From Paramecium sonneborni (Eukaryota > Ciliophora > Oligohymenophorea > Peniculida > Parameciidae): a DNA stretch of 64,000 nt. The position numbers were made by a program, and so were the translations under genes. This document shows, one piece after another, positions 36,171 to 48,945 of this stretch. The stretch covers positions 73,389 to 137,388 of the forward strand of contig CAJJDN010000144.1 of NCBI GenBank assembly GCA_905182985.1, written 5' to 3'. The notes below the pieces were generated by a model, which saw nothing but the letters and a program-made list of their open reading frames with translations, was not told where the DNA came from and did not search any database. Numbering within the stretch: position 1 is the first letter of the stretch; each line of letters begins with the position of its first letter.

Positions 36171-37770
36171 TCAAAACTCTGGTTGGTCTTCATAAAAAGA
36201 GGAAGTACTACTTTAATTAGATTACGTATCCAATTTCGCAAACAATTCATCTAAATCAATATTGATGTCAAATCCTTAGTTTTGTCCAGTCAAAAATGGG
36301 TGTTAACTAGCATCCTAGGCAGACATCCTAGCACTTGGTTCCCATTCAAGACATTTTTACACAAAATCTAGAAATTAATTAAATGAAGGTTAATCTATAA
36401 ATAAATGTATATAGATACCTTTAGTGGATTATTAATTATAATATTATGCTAGATCTGTAAGTTTCTTTATTGGATGTGTTGCATTATATCCTTCTTTAGT
36501 TTAAATGTAAGGAAATTCTTTAGTGAATTACTCTCTTGATTTTAATTAAAAAGTATTATTGTAAAGTAAGTTAAAGTATTTTTATGATGCAGGGGCATTG
36601 CTAACATATCCCTACTTAGCTAAAATAATTATATTTATTATTTTTATACTTATAATAGGACTTGTAACTTGAATGATTCTTTCCAAACAAGAATATTAGT
36701 CCCAACATGGAAAAAGTGGACTACCATATAATAATTCTACAGCTATGCAACCTAAACTCCAAATATCAATTTTAGCTAATTATTAATCTTATTAATATTT
36801 TTACTATTATAATTGCTATTCTCTAAAATGATTTCTGGAGCTCTATAGAATCTACTCTAAATATATATGTATGGATGTTTTTCATTCAAAAAACAACTTG
36901 ATCCAAAATCTATTATTTATAGAGAACAATCATCAAAAATAGGCTATTTTTATTCTATCATTATATTCTCTGGTTTCAAATCTGCATGAACAACTCCACA
37001 TTATTCTGCTACATGTAATCCTGTTACTATTTGATTGAGAATTTTTCGAACTAATGACACACTAAATCCTTCATATTTATTTGTTTTCATTGCTTCAAGC
37101 AAATTTTATGCCATCAAAGGAAAAACTAGGCAAGCATGCTTTTTGTGTAAAAATTAATCATTTAGTTAGATTATGCAATTTTTTTAAATATTTTATTCTT
37201 TAGAGAAAGTCTATAGAGTTCTTAAAACACGAATTTCTATTTTTTATTATTAATGAAATGCATGTTAATTTTTAATTATCTATTTATCCTCCTATTTTAT
37301 ACCTTGATTGCTACTTATTATTTTGTTCCTTCTATACTACATTTGATTACTTAACCAAATGTTCCTGCACCTAGGAGAGCTTCACAAATGTATGTTCTTA
37401 AATAATACATTTCACATTATTTACATATTCTTTTTACTATTATATAATTTGTCATATTATCTGATAATCAGATCATGATTTACATTATCATAACCATCAT
37501 TATATTTTCCTATTTATTTTTTTATTATAATTACCTTCTTTTGGAGAAGTAAGAATCCTCACAGGCATTTAAATAGGTTTCCCATTGAATTTCTATAAAT
37601 AATCCTTATATTAAGATGTAAATTTATTAACAATCTTCAAAATAGTAATCTCATATTTTTACCCTTAATCCACATTTGTGAGGAGTGAAGGAATGCTGAG
37701 CACTGGAAGGCCACTTCTGGAAACCTCCCAGTAAACAGATGGTTATACCATCTTATTAAAATTTGGACAT
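36171..37770 (-). CDS. DYRK-family dual-specificity protein kinase, 478 aa
   Basis: Seven exons joined by six introns of 23-30 bases (37635-37662, 37510-37534, 37397-37424, 37280-37302, 36776-36804, 36620-36649) leave an exact 479-codon frame. Motifs: DGYDN just before the kinase (DYRK homology box-like), GAGTFGQVIKC, VAIK, then VVHADLKPENIMIE (DYRKs have HCDLKPEN), DFGSSC, and the activation loop IYIQSRFYRAPEIIL, whose second Tyr aligns with the autophosphorylated YxY position (here YIY). DIWSLGCIAVELLYGSPLFP follows. All catalytic residues are present. DYRKs act in growth and stress control. The first exon is unusually GC-rich (see findings). Confidence 0.95.
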
Positions 37771-38805
37771 TATTTATATTAATCATTTCATATATTACAA
37801 TATATCAATTTACTACATTCTCTAATCTCATTCATTTTCATTATAATCTAAACTTTAATATTCTATTATCTTTGTATTCCTTTTACTTTTCTCTATTACT
37901 AAACCCAATTTAAAAATTTAATCCATAAAGATATCCATTTAACTTATTTATTCTTTCTTCAAATCTCATATAATTCTACTATTATTCTCATTCAATCTAA
38001 ATCAAACTCTTCTCTTATATTCTCTCCTGAATCTATTTCAATTTCTAATCCTTCTATTATCTTTTAAACTACTTTCAGAATTCCACAGAAAAAAAATTAA
38101 TTGTATTATTTCTTTATTATGTTCATAATTCATATTAACAACTTTTTTCAAATTTCAAATTCTCCACTTAATATACTCAATTTATTATATAATATAAATC
38201 ATGCTATTTTAGTTTTTAAATTACAATCTAAATTAATCTTTCTCATTCATCATCTTTTCATTTTTAATTTTTATCTAAAATATGTAAATAAAATAATTCT
38301 ATCAAATTTTATGATTTTTAATAACTACTTTTGTTGCTAAAATCAAATATTTCCAAAAACTTTTTACGTTAAAGTTAAAGTTTGCTTTTAATTAAATTAT
38401 ATTCCAATTTTTTATTCTTATTCTTTATGATTAAATTAATATTAATAGATTTCATATATTTATTTTTATATCATCATAAATTAAGTAATTATAATGATTA
38501 ATTATTATTTTGAGGAAATAAGAAAAATAGTTTAGATTTCTTTAATATTATATAATTTATTGTAATAATTGTTAAAAACAAAAAATTATTGAAAAGTTTT
38601 TGAGGATAAATAAAAATATCGTTTATAAATTAAAAATTATATCATTACTGTTTATATAAAAATATGTAAAATACAAAGTTGTTTTATTGGCATTGCATCT
38701 TAAATTAATTTTTAATAAATAGTGAATTTGTTGCATGGATTGTAATGTAAAATTAAGCCTAATAATTTGAAGTTAAGGTATTCAATATAAATTACTTATT
38801 TATTA
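37771..38805. other. spacer with decayed coiled-coil remnants on the minus strand
   Basis: Between about 37838 and 38170 two minus-strand frames read partly protein-like sequence (MRFEERINKLNGYLYG ending TGA 37838-37840; another reading GLEIEIDSGENIREEF). Each is interrupted by TGA and no set of short introns joins them cleanly. Probably a pseudogene or an unresolved small gene. From 38350 on the sequence is simple AT. Confidence 0.3.
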
Positions 38806-38886
38806 ATGTTAAAAATTTATTAATTTATAGTAAAGTTCTTTTTACATCCAGAGGAAGTGTCAAATGGATTGGAGCCAAAAAAAATA

Positions 38887-41292
38887 ATGAATTTATGGAC
38901 ATTATAATTTAGAAATTCAGAAATAGAGGAGAAATATACAAATAAGGAGAAAAAAAGAATAATTGTTCTTTTTAGAATCTCTTACTTGATACACTTCTTC
39001 ATAAATTTTATCTACTTTATTAATAATCAGTTTGTATTGAAAAATTAAACAGTAGCATTTTTCAGAATAGGATTTAGTTTTTGGCATATAATTTGTTTAA
39101 TTACTTAAGCAAATATATAAAAAATCTAATATAAATATTTTATATCTATATCAGAGATAGTGAGTGCCTTTACTACAATATTAATTACAAATGTGTATAT
39201 ATAAGCATAATTATTAAACAAATAATGTAATTAATAAACAACTGCCTAAGCATTAAGTAGTGGAATATAAACTGGGATTATAATAATTAGTTATTTAATA
39301 GTATGTCCTTTATGGTTTTGTTAAGGATTAATTTTGGTAGCAGCAACAATCTTACTCGTTGGTTTGATTGGAATAATCGATTCAATATATTGGACTTTTT
39401 ATGTATTACTGATTATGTTGTTTATTTTTTTTCGTTCTTTAGAATATTACAAAAGATTGGATTTTTATGCAATTTGTTAATAAACTTCAAATTTGAATGC
39501 ATGTAAAAATATCTTCGATAAAACAGTTCCAAATTCAATTTTAATTTTAACAGGTTAAAATGATGATTTATAAGAATCTACAAATACAGGTAAAGAAATG
39601 AAATTGATATTCACAAATGATTTTGCAATAAAATATCTTTAAGTTTCTGATGAAAATGAGATTATTAGAAAATTAAAGAGCATATATATACAAACTGAAT
39701 AGGAAACAGAATAAGAAACATATAATAATTGTGTGAGTATTTATGATATTCTATAATAAAAATTAAATGAAGTGGAGGAGTAGTTTTAGTAAACTTCAAG
39801 CAATAGATCATCACTAATAAAAAATGAATATGATATTTCAGATGTTAGTGATTACTTTTTATGTTTTAAATTTGATTGTTAAAGTAAAGTAACTTTATCT
39901 AGTAAATCATAAGTAAAAATTATATCTCATTTTGAAATTCGTGTTTTTCATTGTATATGGGAGAATAAACATTCAATTTTAGTAATAATGAATGATATAT
40001 CTGAAAAAATAAGATTAAAACATTTAAGAGAGATGGATCATTATAAAGATAGATTACTAGCAACAGTATCTCATGATTTAAAAACTCCTTTAAATGGAAT
40101 GATGATTGATATTAATATAATGTAGCATATATTACAACAAAAATCATCTATAACACATAGTAATATTGAGTAATTGTGTTTACATTTGGATGAATTTCAT
40201 TAGTCTGGTTAATTATTATTATCTATGATAAATGATTTATTGGATTATAGTTAAATCAATAAAGGTTTATTGAGATTAATACCTAAGTCGTTTAATTTAA
40301 ATAACACATTTAAATTTATAAATTAATTATTGAATAGATAATCTACAGAAAAAGGTGTAAGATTAAATTGGTGTAATACGATTGATGATAAAAATAGTAT
40401 ATTATTAACAGATGAAACCCGATTAAAGTAAGTATTAATAAATTTAGTAACAAATGCTATTAAATTTACAATGTAAGGTGAAATTTTGATTATAGCAAAT
40501 CATATACCAGAATCAGATTTAATAGAGTTATCTGTTTCAGATACTGGTTATGGAATTCCAGATGAAATTTAAAAGAATCTATTTAAATTATACAGTACTT
40601 ATGATATTGGTAAAAACAATCGACATGGAGTTGGTTTGGGATTAACAATTAGTCAATAATTAGTTACTCTTTTAGGTCCATCAGATAAAATTGAACTTAA
40701 ATCTTAAGTAGGCAAGGGATCTACATTTAAATTTAAGATTTATAGAATATTATAGTAATAACTAGAGAATTCTATTTAAGAACAAGATTTACATTAAAAA
40801 TAAATAGTTCCTCTGTTTCCATCATATAAAAATCTTAATTGTATAAAGAAGAAAAGAGCATAAACCAAAAAGGCTCATACTTATTATAAATTAGAAACAA
40901 CACCTGATGAATCATTTAAAATTCTTATAGTAGATGATACACCATTTAACATAATTGCTTTAAGTGCTATGTTAAATTAAGTAATGATAAATTGCAAATT
41001 ATTTAAAGCATTTAATGGAAAATAAGCATTCGATTTATATTCCAAAGAATAAATGAATATAATATTTATGGATGTTAATATGCCAGAAATGGATGGCTAT
41101 TAATGTACTTCTGAAATACGAAAATTTGAATAAATTTAAAAACTATCGTAATCAATTATTGTTATTGTCACAGCCTTTTCAGGCTAAGATGATTAAATTA
41201 AATCTTTAAAATGTGGAGCTAATTATCATTTAGAAAAACCTCTAAACTTGGAGGATCTTAAAAATGTTATGTAGAAATTTGGAATTTTGTGA
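38887..41292 (+). CDS. hybrid histidine kinase with receiver domain, 801 aa
   Basis: A single intronless frame, ATG 38887 to TGA 41290-41292. An in-frame ATG at 38806 would add 27 residues. The N-terminal 190 residues hold about six hydrophobic segments (e.g. LILVAATILLVGLIGIIDSI), so it sits in a membrane. A PAS-like linker follows. The HisKA H-box ATVSHDLKTPLNG puts the phospho-acceptor His near residue 396. The ATPase shows LVTNAIKFT (N box), DTGYGIPDEI (G1) and GVGLGLTI (G2). The C-terminal receiver has IVDDTP acids near 682, the acceptor Asp in FMDVNMPEMDG near 729 and the EKPL lysine near 785. Complete phosphorelay module. Confidence 0.95.
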
Positions 41293-41458
41293 CTGTTTAT
41301 GTAAATTTGTTTTAGATAGTTTTGTTTTATTATTATAATATACTTTAAATATGCTACTTATTTAATACATTATTTAATACCTTTTAAGCCTGATATTAAA
41401 TTCATACTTAACTGTATTTAAATAATATTAATTTGTTCCGCAATTTAATTATTTATAA

Positions 41459-42698
41459 ATGATGAGATTAAATATAACGAGATTGAGTAAAAGAATTAAT
41501 ATGAAACCTCCATCAGAAAATGATTTCAGTACTTTACTAATTGCTAAAAATACTCCAATCCATTAACTTTCAATATGTAAAATTAATAAATTAATCAATT
41601 AGCATCTCGTTCATCTAAACATTCTTAATTTGTTAGAAGATTACCAACTAATTAAAATTAGTAATCATACTAACTGACTAGTAGAACAATATCAGTTCAG
41701 GATACACATTTAAATGGAGAGCCTTTAAGAGAAAAACAAATTTCAATAAACAATATATCAAATAAAAAGAAATCTTCAAGAAGATTAATTGGTTTATAAA
41801 CTCAACCTAGTTTAATCATGTAAGAATAAAATATTAAAAAGTAAACCAAAGTTTGTAGATATTAAATATGAGATCATTGATATCTATTAACTATAAATAG
41901 CAGAACCTAAGATATTATTTAAAGGTAATAGGGATACATCTCAACTTTAAAATATTGTAATAATTGGCGAATCTATTTCTCTTAATAAATAGTTAATTCA
42001 AAAAATCAAATCTGAATGTATTCTAGTCTTACTAACTAACAATTAATCATAAATAGACCAATAGTATGATTGTATTATTTAATCACCCCATATATGTCCA
42101 AATGATTTTTTAAGCTATTAAAGAAATATGAATCAGATTTGGATAAATGTAAGTCATTTGATTCAAACATTCAAATAGCCAGAATAAATTTTAATGATAG
42201 ATGAAATTGTTAATGAAAATAATTCTTTTAGTATTGAGGAATTAAAAAATAAAATATTGTATTAAGGCAATTGTAAGATGATTCATCTATTTCTTTAAAA
42301 AGATAAAATTAATCTATAAAAATTGTATTTTGCTCTATGTCATATATTTAAGCATGAGCAATAGGATTTGATATAGTTAAATCTCAAAAAGACACTACAA
42401 GAATGTTCTGAAAATTGTCTATAAATATAAGCTAAATTAACATACCTTTAGAAAGTGATTGATATAAAGAGCAGATTGAAATAGCAATTTAAAGAGGAGC
42501 AAATTTAAATAGACTCTCCTGAAGATAGAGCTGAAAAGTATATAATAATAAATAAATTAGTCTAAGAGACTGTGTAATAGAATATATAAAGAGTCGTTCG
42601 ACAAATAAAATAATTGGAATGCATTATATAGTTGGAGATCAAATAATGAGAAACATAAGATTTTTTCGTAATAGATAGGAAGATAAATATTTCACTGA
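41459..42698 (+). CDS. hypothetical protein, about 400 aa, two one-base frame breaks
   Basis: Starts MMRLNITRLSKRINMKPPS; a 26-base intron (41577-41602) leads to SRSSKHSQFVRRLPTNQN. At the A run 41836-41840 one extra A must be dropped to continue as SKPKFVDIKYEIIDIYQ. A long clean stretch follows: QNIVIIGESISLNKQLIQKI, FKQPEQILMIDEIV, then coil with DSPEDRAEKYII. A second extra A at 42641-42643 precedes NNEKHKIFSQQIGRQIFH and TGA 42696-42698. The middle has alternating strand/helix character but no domain I recognise. Confidence 0.6.
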
Positions 42699-42818
42699 AA
42701 AAAAACATTAAGAGACTCTCTAGATATTATAAAATACACTTCCACCTATAAAACATGCTGTTATTTGTTAATAATAATATGCATTTTATTTACTATGAAA
42801 TTATATATTTTGAATAAC

Positions 42819-43818
42819 TCAGTCTATGTTTAAAGATATCTTTTTATATACTACTGGTTTACGCTATCTGATTTTATCTTTACCACATCCAGGTTCAATA
42901 ACTGCTGGATATTTAAAGTTGGTTAAATCTAATGTACTTACTTGTTTTTCTTCTTATTATTTTTGTTTCTAAATTATATTAATATAAATGAAAAACCTTC
43001 TTCTTTTTTTCTTTCTTAGCAGTTTCAACAGTTTCTGCAACTTTTAATTAAACTTTCAGAGTATCAACTTCTAATTTAGCTAATTCTTCTAATTTCTATT
43101 TTTCAACTTCCTCTTCGATTACCCATTTTGGTTTAATATAATTTGACACAGCTCCTCTTTCCTCTGTTCTTTAGATGGCTTCTACAGCTCTTGATGGTGG
43201 AAGAGCTTATCTTAATTCTAATGGATATTTATCTGGGAACATATGTTATCTTAAAAGAAGAGGTGTAAAATAAACAACTTTAACTTGACCTCCAGCATTT
43301 TTGATAGCTTCAATAGCAGTTTTAGAAGCATCTGAGACTTCAATAGTTAAAGGAGTATTTAATTCAGCCAATCTTTCAGCACCTCTCGCCAATAATTTAA
43401 CACCATATTTGCATTTACTAAAAATTCTTGATTCTAGCATGTCTCTAATTTAGATAGGTTAAGTAGCATCAATTCTTCCTTATTTAATTCTATCAACAAT
43501 TTGGCAAATATTGACTTCTCTATAAATTTCTAAACTATAAAAAGATTGAATAATAATTGAATACCTAGGTTTAGCTCCCCATTTAGGTAATCTTCTAGTT
43601 AAAGGTGTTTAACCTCCTTCAAATTTAGGTGGTACTCCTGCACCTGAACGTGCTCCTTATCCTCTTTATCCTCGACCACAAGCATTTCCTCTTGTACCAC
43701 TTCTTCCCCATCTCTTTTATATTTTTCTAGCTCCAGGATTATCCCAAAGATTATTTAGAGTGAATGGAAGATCAGAAGGTAGAGGTGGAACTTTACGTTC
43801 GGCTGTTGTTGCAAACAT
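42819..43818 (-). CDS. mitochondrial ribosomal protein uL15 (L15), 313 aa
   Basis: Large-subunit protein L15 of bacterial/mitochondrial type. Three exons with introns of 30 bases (43535-43564) and 28 bases (42969-42996, starting GTTTTT) give an intact frame, ATG 43816-43818 to TGA 42819-42821. Diagnostic sequence near the start: DNPGARKIQKRWGRSG, GNACGRGQRGQGARSGAG, then FEGGQTPLTRRLPKWG. The second half matches the L15 C-terminal fold: GVKLLARGAERL, PLTIEVSDASKTA, KNAGGQVKVVYFTPL. A lysine-rich extension of about 110 residues follows, typical of mitochondrial homologues. The N-terminus lacks an obvious long targeting peptide. Nuclear-encoded, expected to work in the mitochondrial matrix. Confidence 0.92.
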
Positions 43819-43883
43819 AAAACATATCACCCTTAATTTTTATAAAGTTTGAAACATTTATTCAATAATTAAAATATAAAATA

Positions 43884-45008
43884 ATGAGACAAAGTGTTGG
43901 AGTCATGAAAAATAAAACTCATTTATTATTTAAATACAAAGAAGAACAAAAGTAATAAGCTAATAGATTCAAAAAAAATAATGATATCCATATACTAAGT
44001 TTAAATATTGATTTATAACATTTAGAACCAAATACATTATTGCTAGAAAATTTGGGTGAATCTACAGCTAATAATTTCTCTATTGAAATGTAAGTTCATA
44101 ATAAGGGATTACCATCTCAATGGGCAACTCAATATGAAGATTGTTTAGACAAAATAAAACAAGTTTAAGAAATTCGTAATTAATTACATCCTATATTTTA
44201 ATAGTTAAAGAACTTTAAGTTCTTGGATCTAAAAGATTAAAGATGTAATTTGGTGATGCCTCAGCTTTAGAGAAATTGATTTATGAAAACAATTAAAAAG
44301 CAACACAAGTATTACACTTTTCATGATTAGAAAATTATGGAATGTGAAAAAAATACAGAATTTATTGCTAATTACAATAATGATAATGAAACATAAAGTG
44401 ATAAGAAAAGTATTCTATTTTATATTTATCAATAGTTCGAATGAATATTAATAGAGCATTAGCTTAATAAATCTAAGATTTAACAAATGCTTTAAGAAAT
44501 CAATAAAAAAGAATGGTTACTATGATCAAATAAATTAATAAAGATGATGGAGGTACTTATTTAAAATAATAAATTAGGAAATTTTTTAAAATTAAGTGAA
44601 CAGAAATAATAAGAAATGAAAGTTGCTGATGATGAACTTACTTAAGCAGAAGAACAAATGTATGATGATATAATTTCTGAAAGGTTTATTATCTATCTTA
44701 TTTATTTAAGAGATTAAGAAATCAATAAATTAGTTACTATGATTAATGAATTAGCAGAAGTGTTTAAAACATTAAATTAATTAGTTATTGATTAAGGTAC
44801 TATTTTAGATAGAATCGATTACAATATTGATTAAGTAGTTCACAATGTTAAAAAGGCTAATGAAGAGTTGATAAAAGTATTTATATTAAAATAATATAAA
44901 TAGGCTGAAGATTCCCAAAATTCTCCTTTAGCAAATCGATGCATTATAATACTTATAATTATGATTGCTATTTGCTGTGTGTTATTAACCATTAAATATT
45001 CAAATTGA
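43884..45008 (+). CDS. syntaxin-16/Tlg2-like Qa-SNARE, about 330 aa
   Basis: Qa-SNAREs drive fusion at trans-Golgi/endosomal membranes. Six exons with introns of 29, 22, 26, 27 and 27 bases (44176-44204, 44309-44330, 44410-44435, 44684-44710, 44877-44903). The N-terminal helices include KRLKMQFGDASALEKLI and NINRALAQQIQDLTNALRNQ. The SNARE motif runs from INKLVTMINELAEVFKTLNQ through LVIDQGTILDRIDYNI, with Gln at the zero layer. A C-terminal anchor follows (ILIIMIAICCVLLTI), then TGA 45006-45008. One extra A at 44571-44573 must be removed to keep frame. The syntaxin-16 grouping comes from general layout and is less certain than the SNARE call. Confidence 0.88.
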
Positions 45009-45048
45009 AAACGTTATATATTAAATAATATTTATTTAATAATAAATA

Positions 45049-46212
45049 TCAAATTTGAGTGCTTTATTCATATTATTCTAAGAGATTCAATCCTTCTTTA
45101 GCAACAATTCTTATACTCATGTCTTTCTCGAGCATTTTACATAATAAATTATGTAAAGGATGTTCATTTAATTGAAGAGAATACTGGCATCTCATATTTA
45201 CCAATTGTATTTCTTTTAAACAATTTCCTTAAAAAAGTTTCTTCCCATATATTCTAATAATTATAATTTGCTCTACAATTCATATAGAATGCATCCCAAA
45301 CTAAAAATATCACATTTCTCTGTTTAAGAAGCATTCTCAAACATTTCTGGAGCAATATATCCTGGAGTCCCTGCATTACATTCTTACTTTTCTATCTTCG
45401 TTGCAAATCCAAAATCTATTAATGTTAAAAATCTATGATCTTTATCAAATAATATATTCTCTGGCTTTATATCTCTATGTATAAATCCATTCTTATGAAT
45501 GTATTCTAATGCTTCAAACAATTACTGTTATTATATGTATTTCTTTTACTTTTAATATATTGATCATTTCTTTAATACTTATTTTTTTGTTGTATCTCAT
45601 ATATTTAGCTAATGACTCTCCATCTATGTAATTCATTATTATGTAAGCATCAGCAAAACCTACATAAAACTCTTTCATCTATATTATATGTTTATGTTTC
45701 AGATTTTGTAAAGCATATAATTCATTATTGAAGAGCTATAAATTAATTAGAAACGCTTTACGCTTTACACGTTTTTTGAATTAATGGCCATCTTCTTAGC
45801 AATGTATTTCTAATTATTAAGATAGCTTTCGATTAACAAAACCTTTGTTTTAGAAACTTCAATACTTCACTATAACTCCCTAAACCTACTGTGTCTAATA
45901 TTTTGTAAAGAGACTCTATTTTTCGATAACCTATTTTCCCATCCACCATACTTTTTAAATTTAAACAATTCTCATTATTCATGTCAAATTACTTCCATTT
46001 TTCTCTTAGCAAAATTTTAAAGCCAGTTAATTTTCCTTATTAAAACATCCAGGAAATCAACATTTTATTCTAAAATGGTACTTTATATTTGACACAATCT
46101 TTTTACTAATATGATTTAAACAAGCTATTACTTTACCAATAAGTATTTAATCCTTAACAATATAAACTTCATACTGATGATCGAAGAAGTAGTGCTTGGT
46201 TTTGCAAATCAT
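45049..46212 (-). CDS. Ser/Thr protein kinase with N-terminal PH-like region, frame-disrupted
   Basis: N-terminus [18 protein letters not shown] and, after a 26-base intron, a beta-rich stretch ending [15 protein letters not shown], a common ciliate kinase leader that may be a PH fold. The kinase shows [25 protein letters not shown], a 25-base intron, then [37 protein letters not shown] and [12 protein letters not shown], ending [16 protein letters not shown]. Between the glycine loop and helix C the frame is broken (about 45740-45860), and a T/A run near 45231-45236 needs one extra base. Catalytic residues of the C-lobe are intact. CaMK/ULK-like grouping uncertain. Confidence 0.75.
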
Positions 46213-46386
46213 AATATTTATATTTAATCACAATAATATGATAATCAGAAGTTGGTTATTAAATATAAGATATTTAGAAAATTAACAGTTCAATTTAATA
46301 TAAAAAATATTACATATAATCAATTTATATTATTCAAAACTAATTCTTTATAAACATATTGAATTTATTCTAATAATTGGTCGCCT

Positions 46387-46698
46387 ATGATTTAAAGCTA
46401 AAATATACTCCATAATATTTTAAGAAAATAATTAATCAATTTATAATCTTCTAATTTTATTTTAAATGCACTTGAAAATTTTAATATTCCAAGTTATGAA
46501 TTTAATTACTCTTTTTAAGCCGCCATATCAATGTTATTTGATTATTATATCAATCTTAAAATAGAATAAATTAATGAATATATGATCAATTTAAAGAGTT
46601 AAAATTATAATTAACATGATTTTGATTTTATCAAATTGAAGCATTTAATTTTTAAGGAAATAAATTTAATGTTGAATAATTATCTAATGGTAATTTGA
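46387..46698 (+). CDS. small hypothetical protein, 103 aa
   Basis: Frame from ATG 46387-46389 to TGA 46696-46698. It starts MIQSQNILHNILRKQLI and contains NALENFNIPSYEFNYSF and FIKLKHLIFKEINL. Balanced composition and length without TGA in such AT-rich DNA suggest a real gene. No family recognised. It lies 68 bases upstream of the NEK kinase on the same strand, and the stretch between them shows no separate feature. Confidence 0.5.
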
Positions 46699-46766
46699 TG
46701 TAATAAGTTTTGGAATGTTTAATTGTATTAATCATTCGTATATAAAATTTATCATAAATAATAAAA

Positions 46767-47862
46767 ATGGAAGCATATTAATTTTTGGATAATATTGGAA
46801 AAGGATCATTTGCAAAAGTTTATAAAGTTTAAAGGAAAGTAGATTAAAAGGTTTTTGTAGCAAAAGAGATGGAATATGGTAGAATGAGCGAGAAAGAAAA
46901 ATAACAATTAGTATATTTAAAATTTAAATTTAAAATAGGTAAGTGAAGTAAATATTTTGAGAGAACTTAAACATCCAAATATAATAAAATATTATGATCG
47001 TATAGTTGATAAATAGACATAAAAGTTATATATAATAATGGAATATTGTGAAGGAGGTGATTTGGCTTAGTTTTTGAAGAAACTAAAAAAGGATAAAGAA
47101 TATTTACCAGAAGAATCTGTTTGGAAAATATTCTCTCAAATAGTTTAGGCTTTATGTGAAATACATAAAAGATAAAATAAAATATTACATAGAGATATAA
47201 AACCAGCAAATATATTTTTAGATAAAACTGTAAAATTAGGAGATTTTGGTTTAGCAAGAATGTTAAATATAAATAGTGAATTTGCTCATACTAAAGTTGG
47301 AACTCCATATTACATGAGTCCAGAATTAATAGAAGATCATAAATATAATGAGAAATCTGATATTTGGGCTTGTGGTTGTTTATTATATGAAATTTGTTCA
47401 CTATAACCACCATTTTAAGCATAAAATTATTTAGCATTGGCTATTAAAATTAAATAAGCATAATATGATAATATTCCAAAATAATATACAGCTGAAATGA
47501 ATCGTGTAATAAATTGGTGTTTGAGTGTGAATTAAGATTAGAGACCAAGTGTTGATGATTTATTAAATTTACCAAGAATATCTATTCGTTTAAGAGAAAA
47601 AAGATTAAAAGAAAATTCATAATTGCTTTAATAAAGAGAAGAAGATTTGAAAAAAAAATAAATGTACTTAAATGAATATGAATTAAAATTAAAAGAATTA
47701 GATTCTCATAGAAATAAAGAGAATATATAAAATTGGTAAAAAGGATATAAAAAGTTCATTGATCGATCAGAGAATTCTTTAACTACAGAATTAGATTCTG
47801 ATTATAAAGAATCTACATTAGAAAAATTAATGTAATGTAGAAAATCATTTTAATTCAAATGA
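46767..47862 (+). CDS. NEK-family protein kinase, 355 aa
   Basis: NEK (NIMA-related) kinases control mitosis and cilia; ciliates have many. Two exons with a 28-base intron (46911-46938) give an exact frame, ATG 46767 to TGA 47860-47862. Motifs in order: [24 protein letters not shown] lysine, [35 protein letters not shown] (NEK signature), [38 protein letters not shown]. The C-terminal tail is short, charged coiled coil ([15 protein letters not shown]). No frame defects; predicted active. Closest in layout to NEK1-5 type short kinases. Confidence 0.95.
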
Positions 47863-47960
47863 TGAACATTCATTAATATATTTTTCTTTTTTTTTGATTA
47901 TGGAAATTTAACAGATAAATAGTTATTAAATTCAAAATATTATTTATTTAAATTATTTTT

Positions 47961-48626
47961 ATGGAAGCCTCTGAACTTTTGAAATATTAACTTAATGCTA
48001 TGAATGATGATCAAAAATGTAGTGGTTTTAATGCTTATTTAAATGAATAACTTTTCTAATCAGCTCATAAAAAAAAAAGTATTGAATAATAAGAAAAAAT
48101 AATTCAATAATGGAATAAATTATCTACAGATGAAAAGAAGGAATTTTAAGAAAAAGAAGAAGAAATTAGAGAGCATATGAAAAAAGAAAAGAAAGAAAAA
48201 GAAAAATAAGAGAAATCTAAAAAATCACATAAAAGTCAACATAAAAAAGATAAAGAAAATGAAGAAGATATTGAAGATGTATAGAAAAGTGTTTAGAATA
48301 TGAAAATAAATGAAGAAAAATAACATCAAAAGAAAAAAACACATGAAGTGAAAAATGATAAACATGAAGATCAAGAAGAATGTTAAGATAATGATGAAAA
48401 TAAAGAGGATCATTAAAAACATAATGGACATAATTCTAAATAAGGTGATTAAAAAATGTCAAATAAAGATGATGAAGAATGTGATGAAGAAAATTAAGAT
48501 AAAGTTAATGAAGATGGTTAACATAAAACAAATAAGAAATAGTATAAAGCTAGATCAAGTAGATCAGGATGCAGATCTGGTCAAAGATCAGGACAAAGAT
48601 CAGGATGTGGAAAAAGAAAAATGTGA
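47961..48626 (+). CDS. HMG-box-like protein with charged low-complexity tail, 221 aa
   Basis: One intronless frame, ATG 47961-47963 to TGA 48624-48626. Residues about 18-75 resemble an HMG box: FNAYLNEQLF... IIQQWNKLSTDEKKEFQEK, the W..LS..EK..F pattern of helices 2-3. The first helix is divergent, so this is a weak HMG call. The rest is highly charged (Lys/Glu/Asp/His) and ends in a Ser/Arg/Gly segment with repeated RSGQ/RSGC units. Likely nuclear. The charged tail may be over-interpreted; it could be simply low complexity. Confidence 0.65.
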
Positions 48627-48945
48627 TTTGAATTTATTTTAAATCTTCCTTATTGATATATATCATTTTGAATTTAAATTTAAAGTTAACAAATATTATA
48701 ACAACATACATTTTGTAACGAATATCTAAGATTCAATCTTACTATTTAAATTAAAAAAAGTTACTTAGAATTTTCTAATGTCATTATATTTTTCATATAA
48801 ACATTACAAATTTGAATGAAATTTTATATCAATTAGAAAATAATAACTTATTAAAAGAAATAAAACCTTAATTAAATGGTATTAATAGTTTTATATTCAT
48901 TATTATTATTAACATTCTATGATTAATTAATATTAATTAGAATTC
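48627..48945. other. convergent spacer, nothing seen
   Basis: About 320 AT-rich bases between convergent 3' ends. No frame or RNA feature. Confidence 0.5.

Noticed and set aside
48225..48431. Minus-strand Phe/Ile-rich membrane-like ORF
   Set aside because: Antisense of the Lys/Glu-rich HMG-like gene; Phe/Ile strings are complements of AAA/GAT codons.
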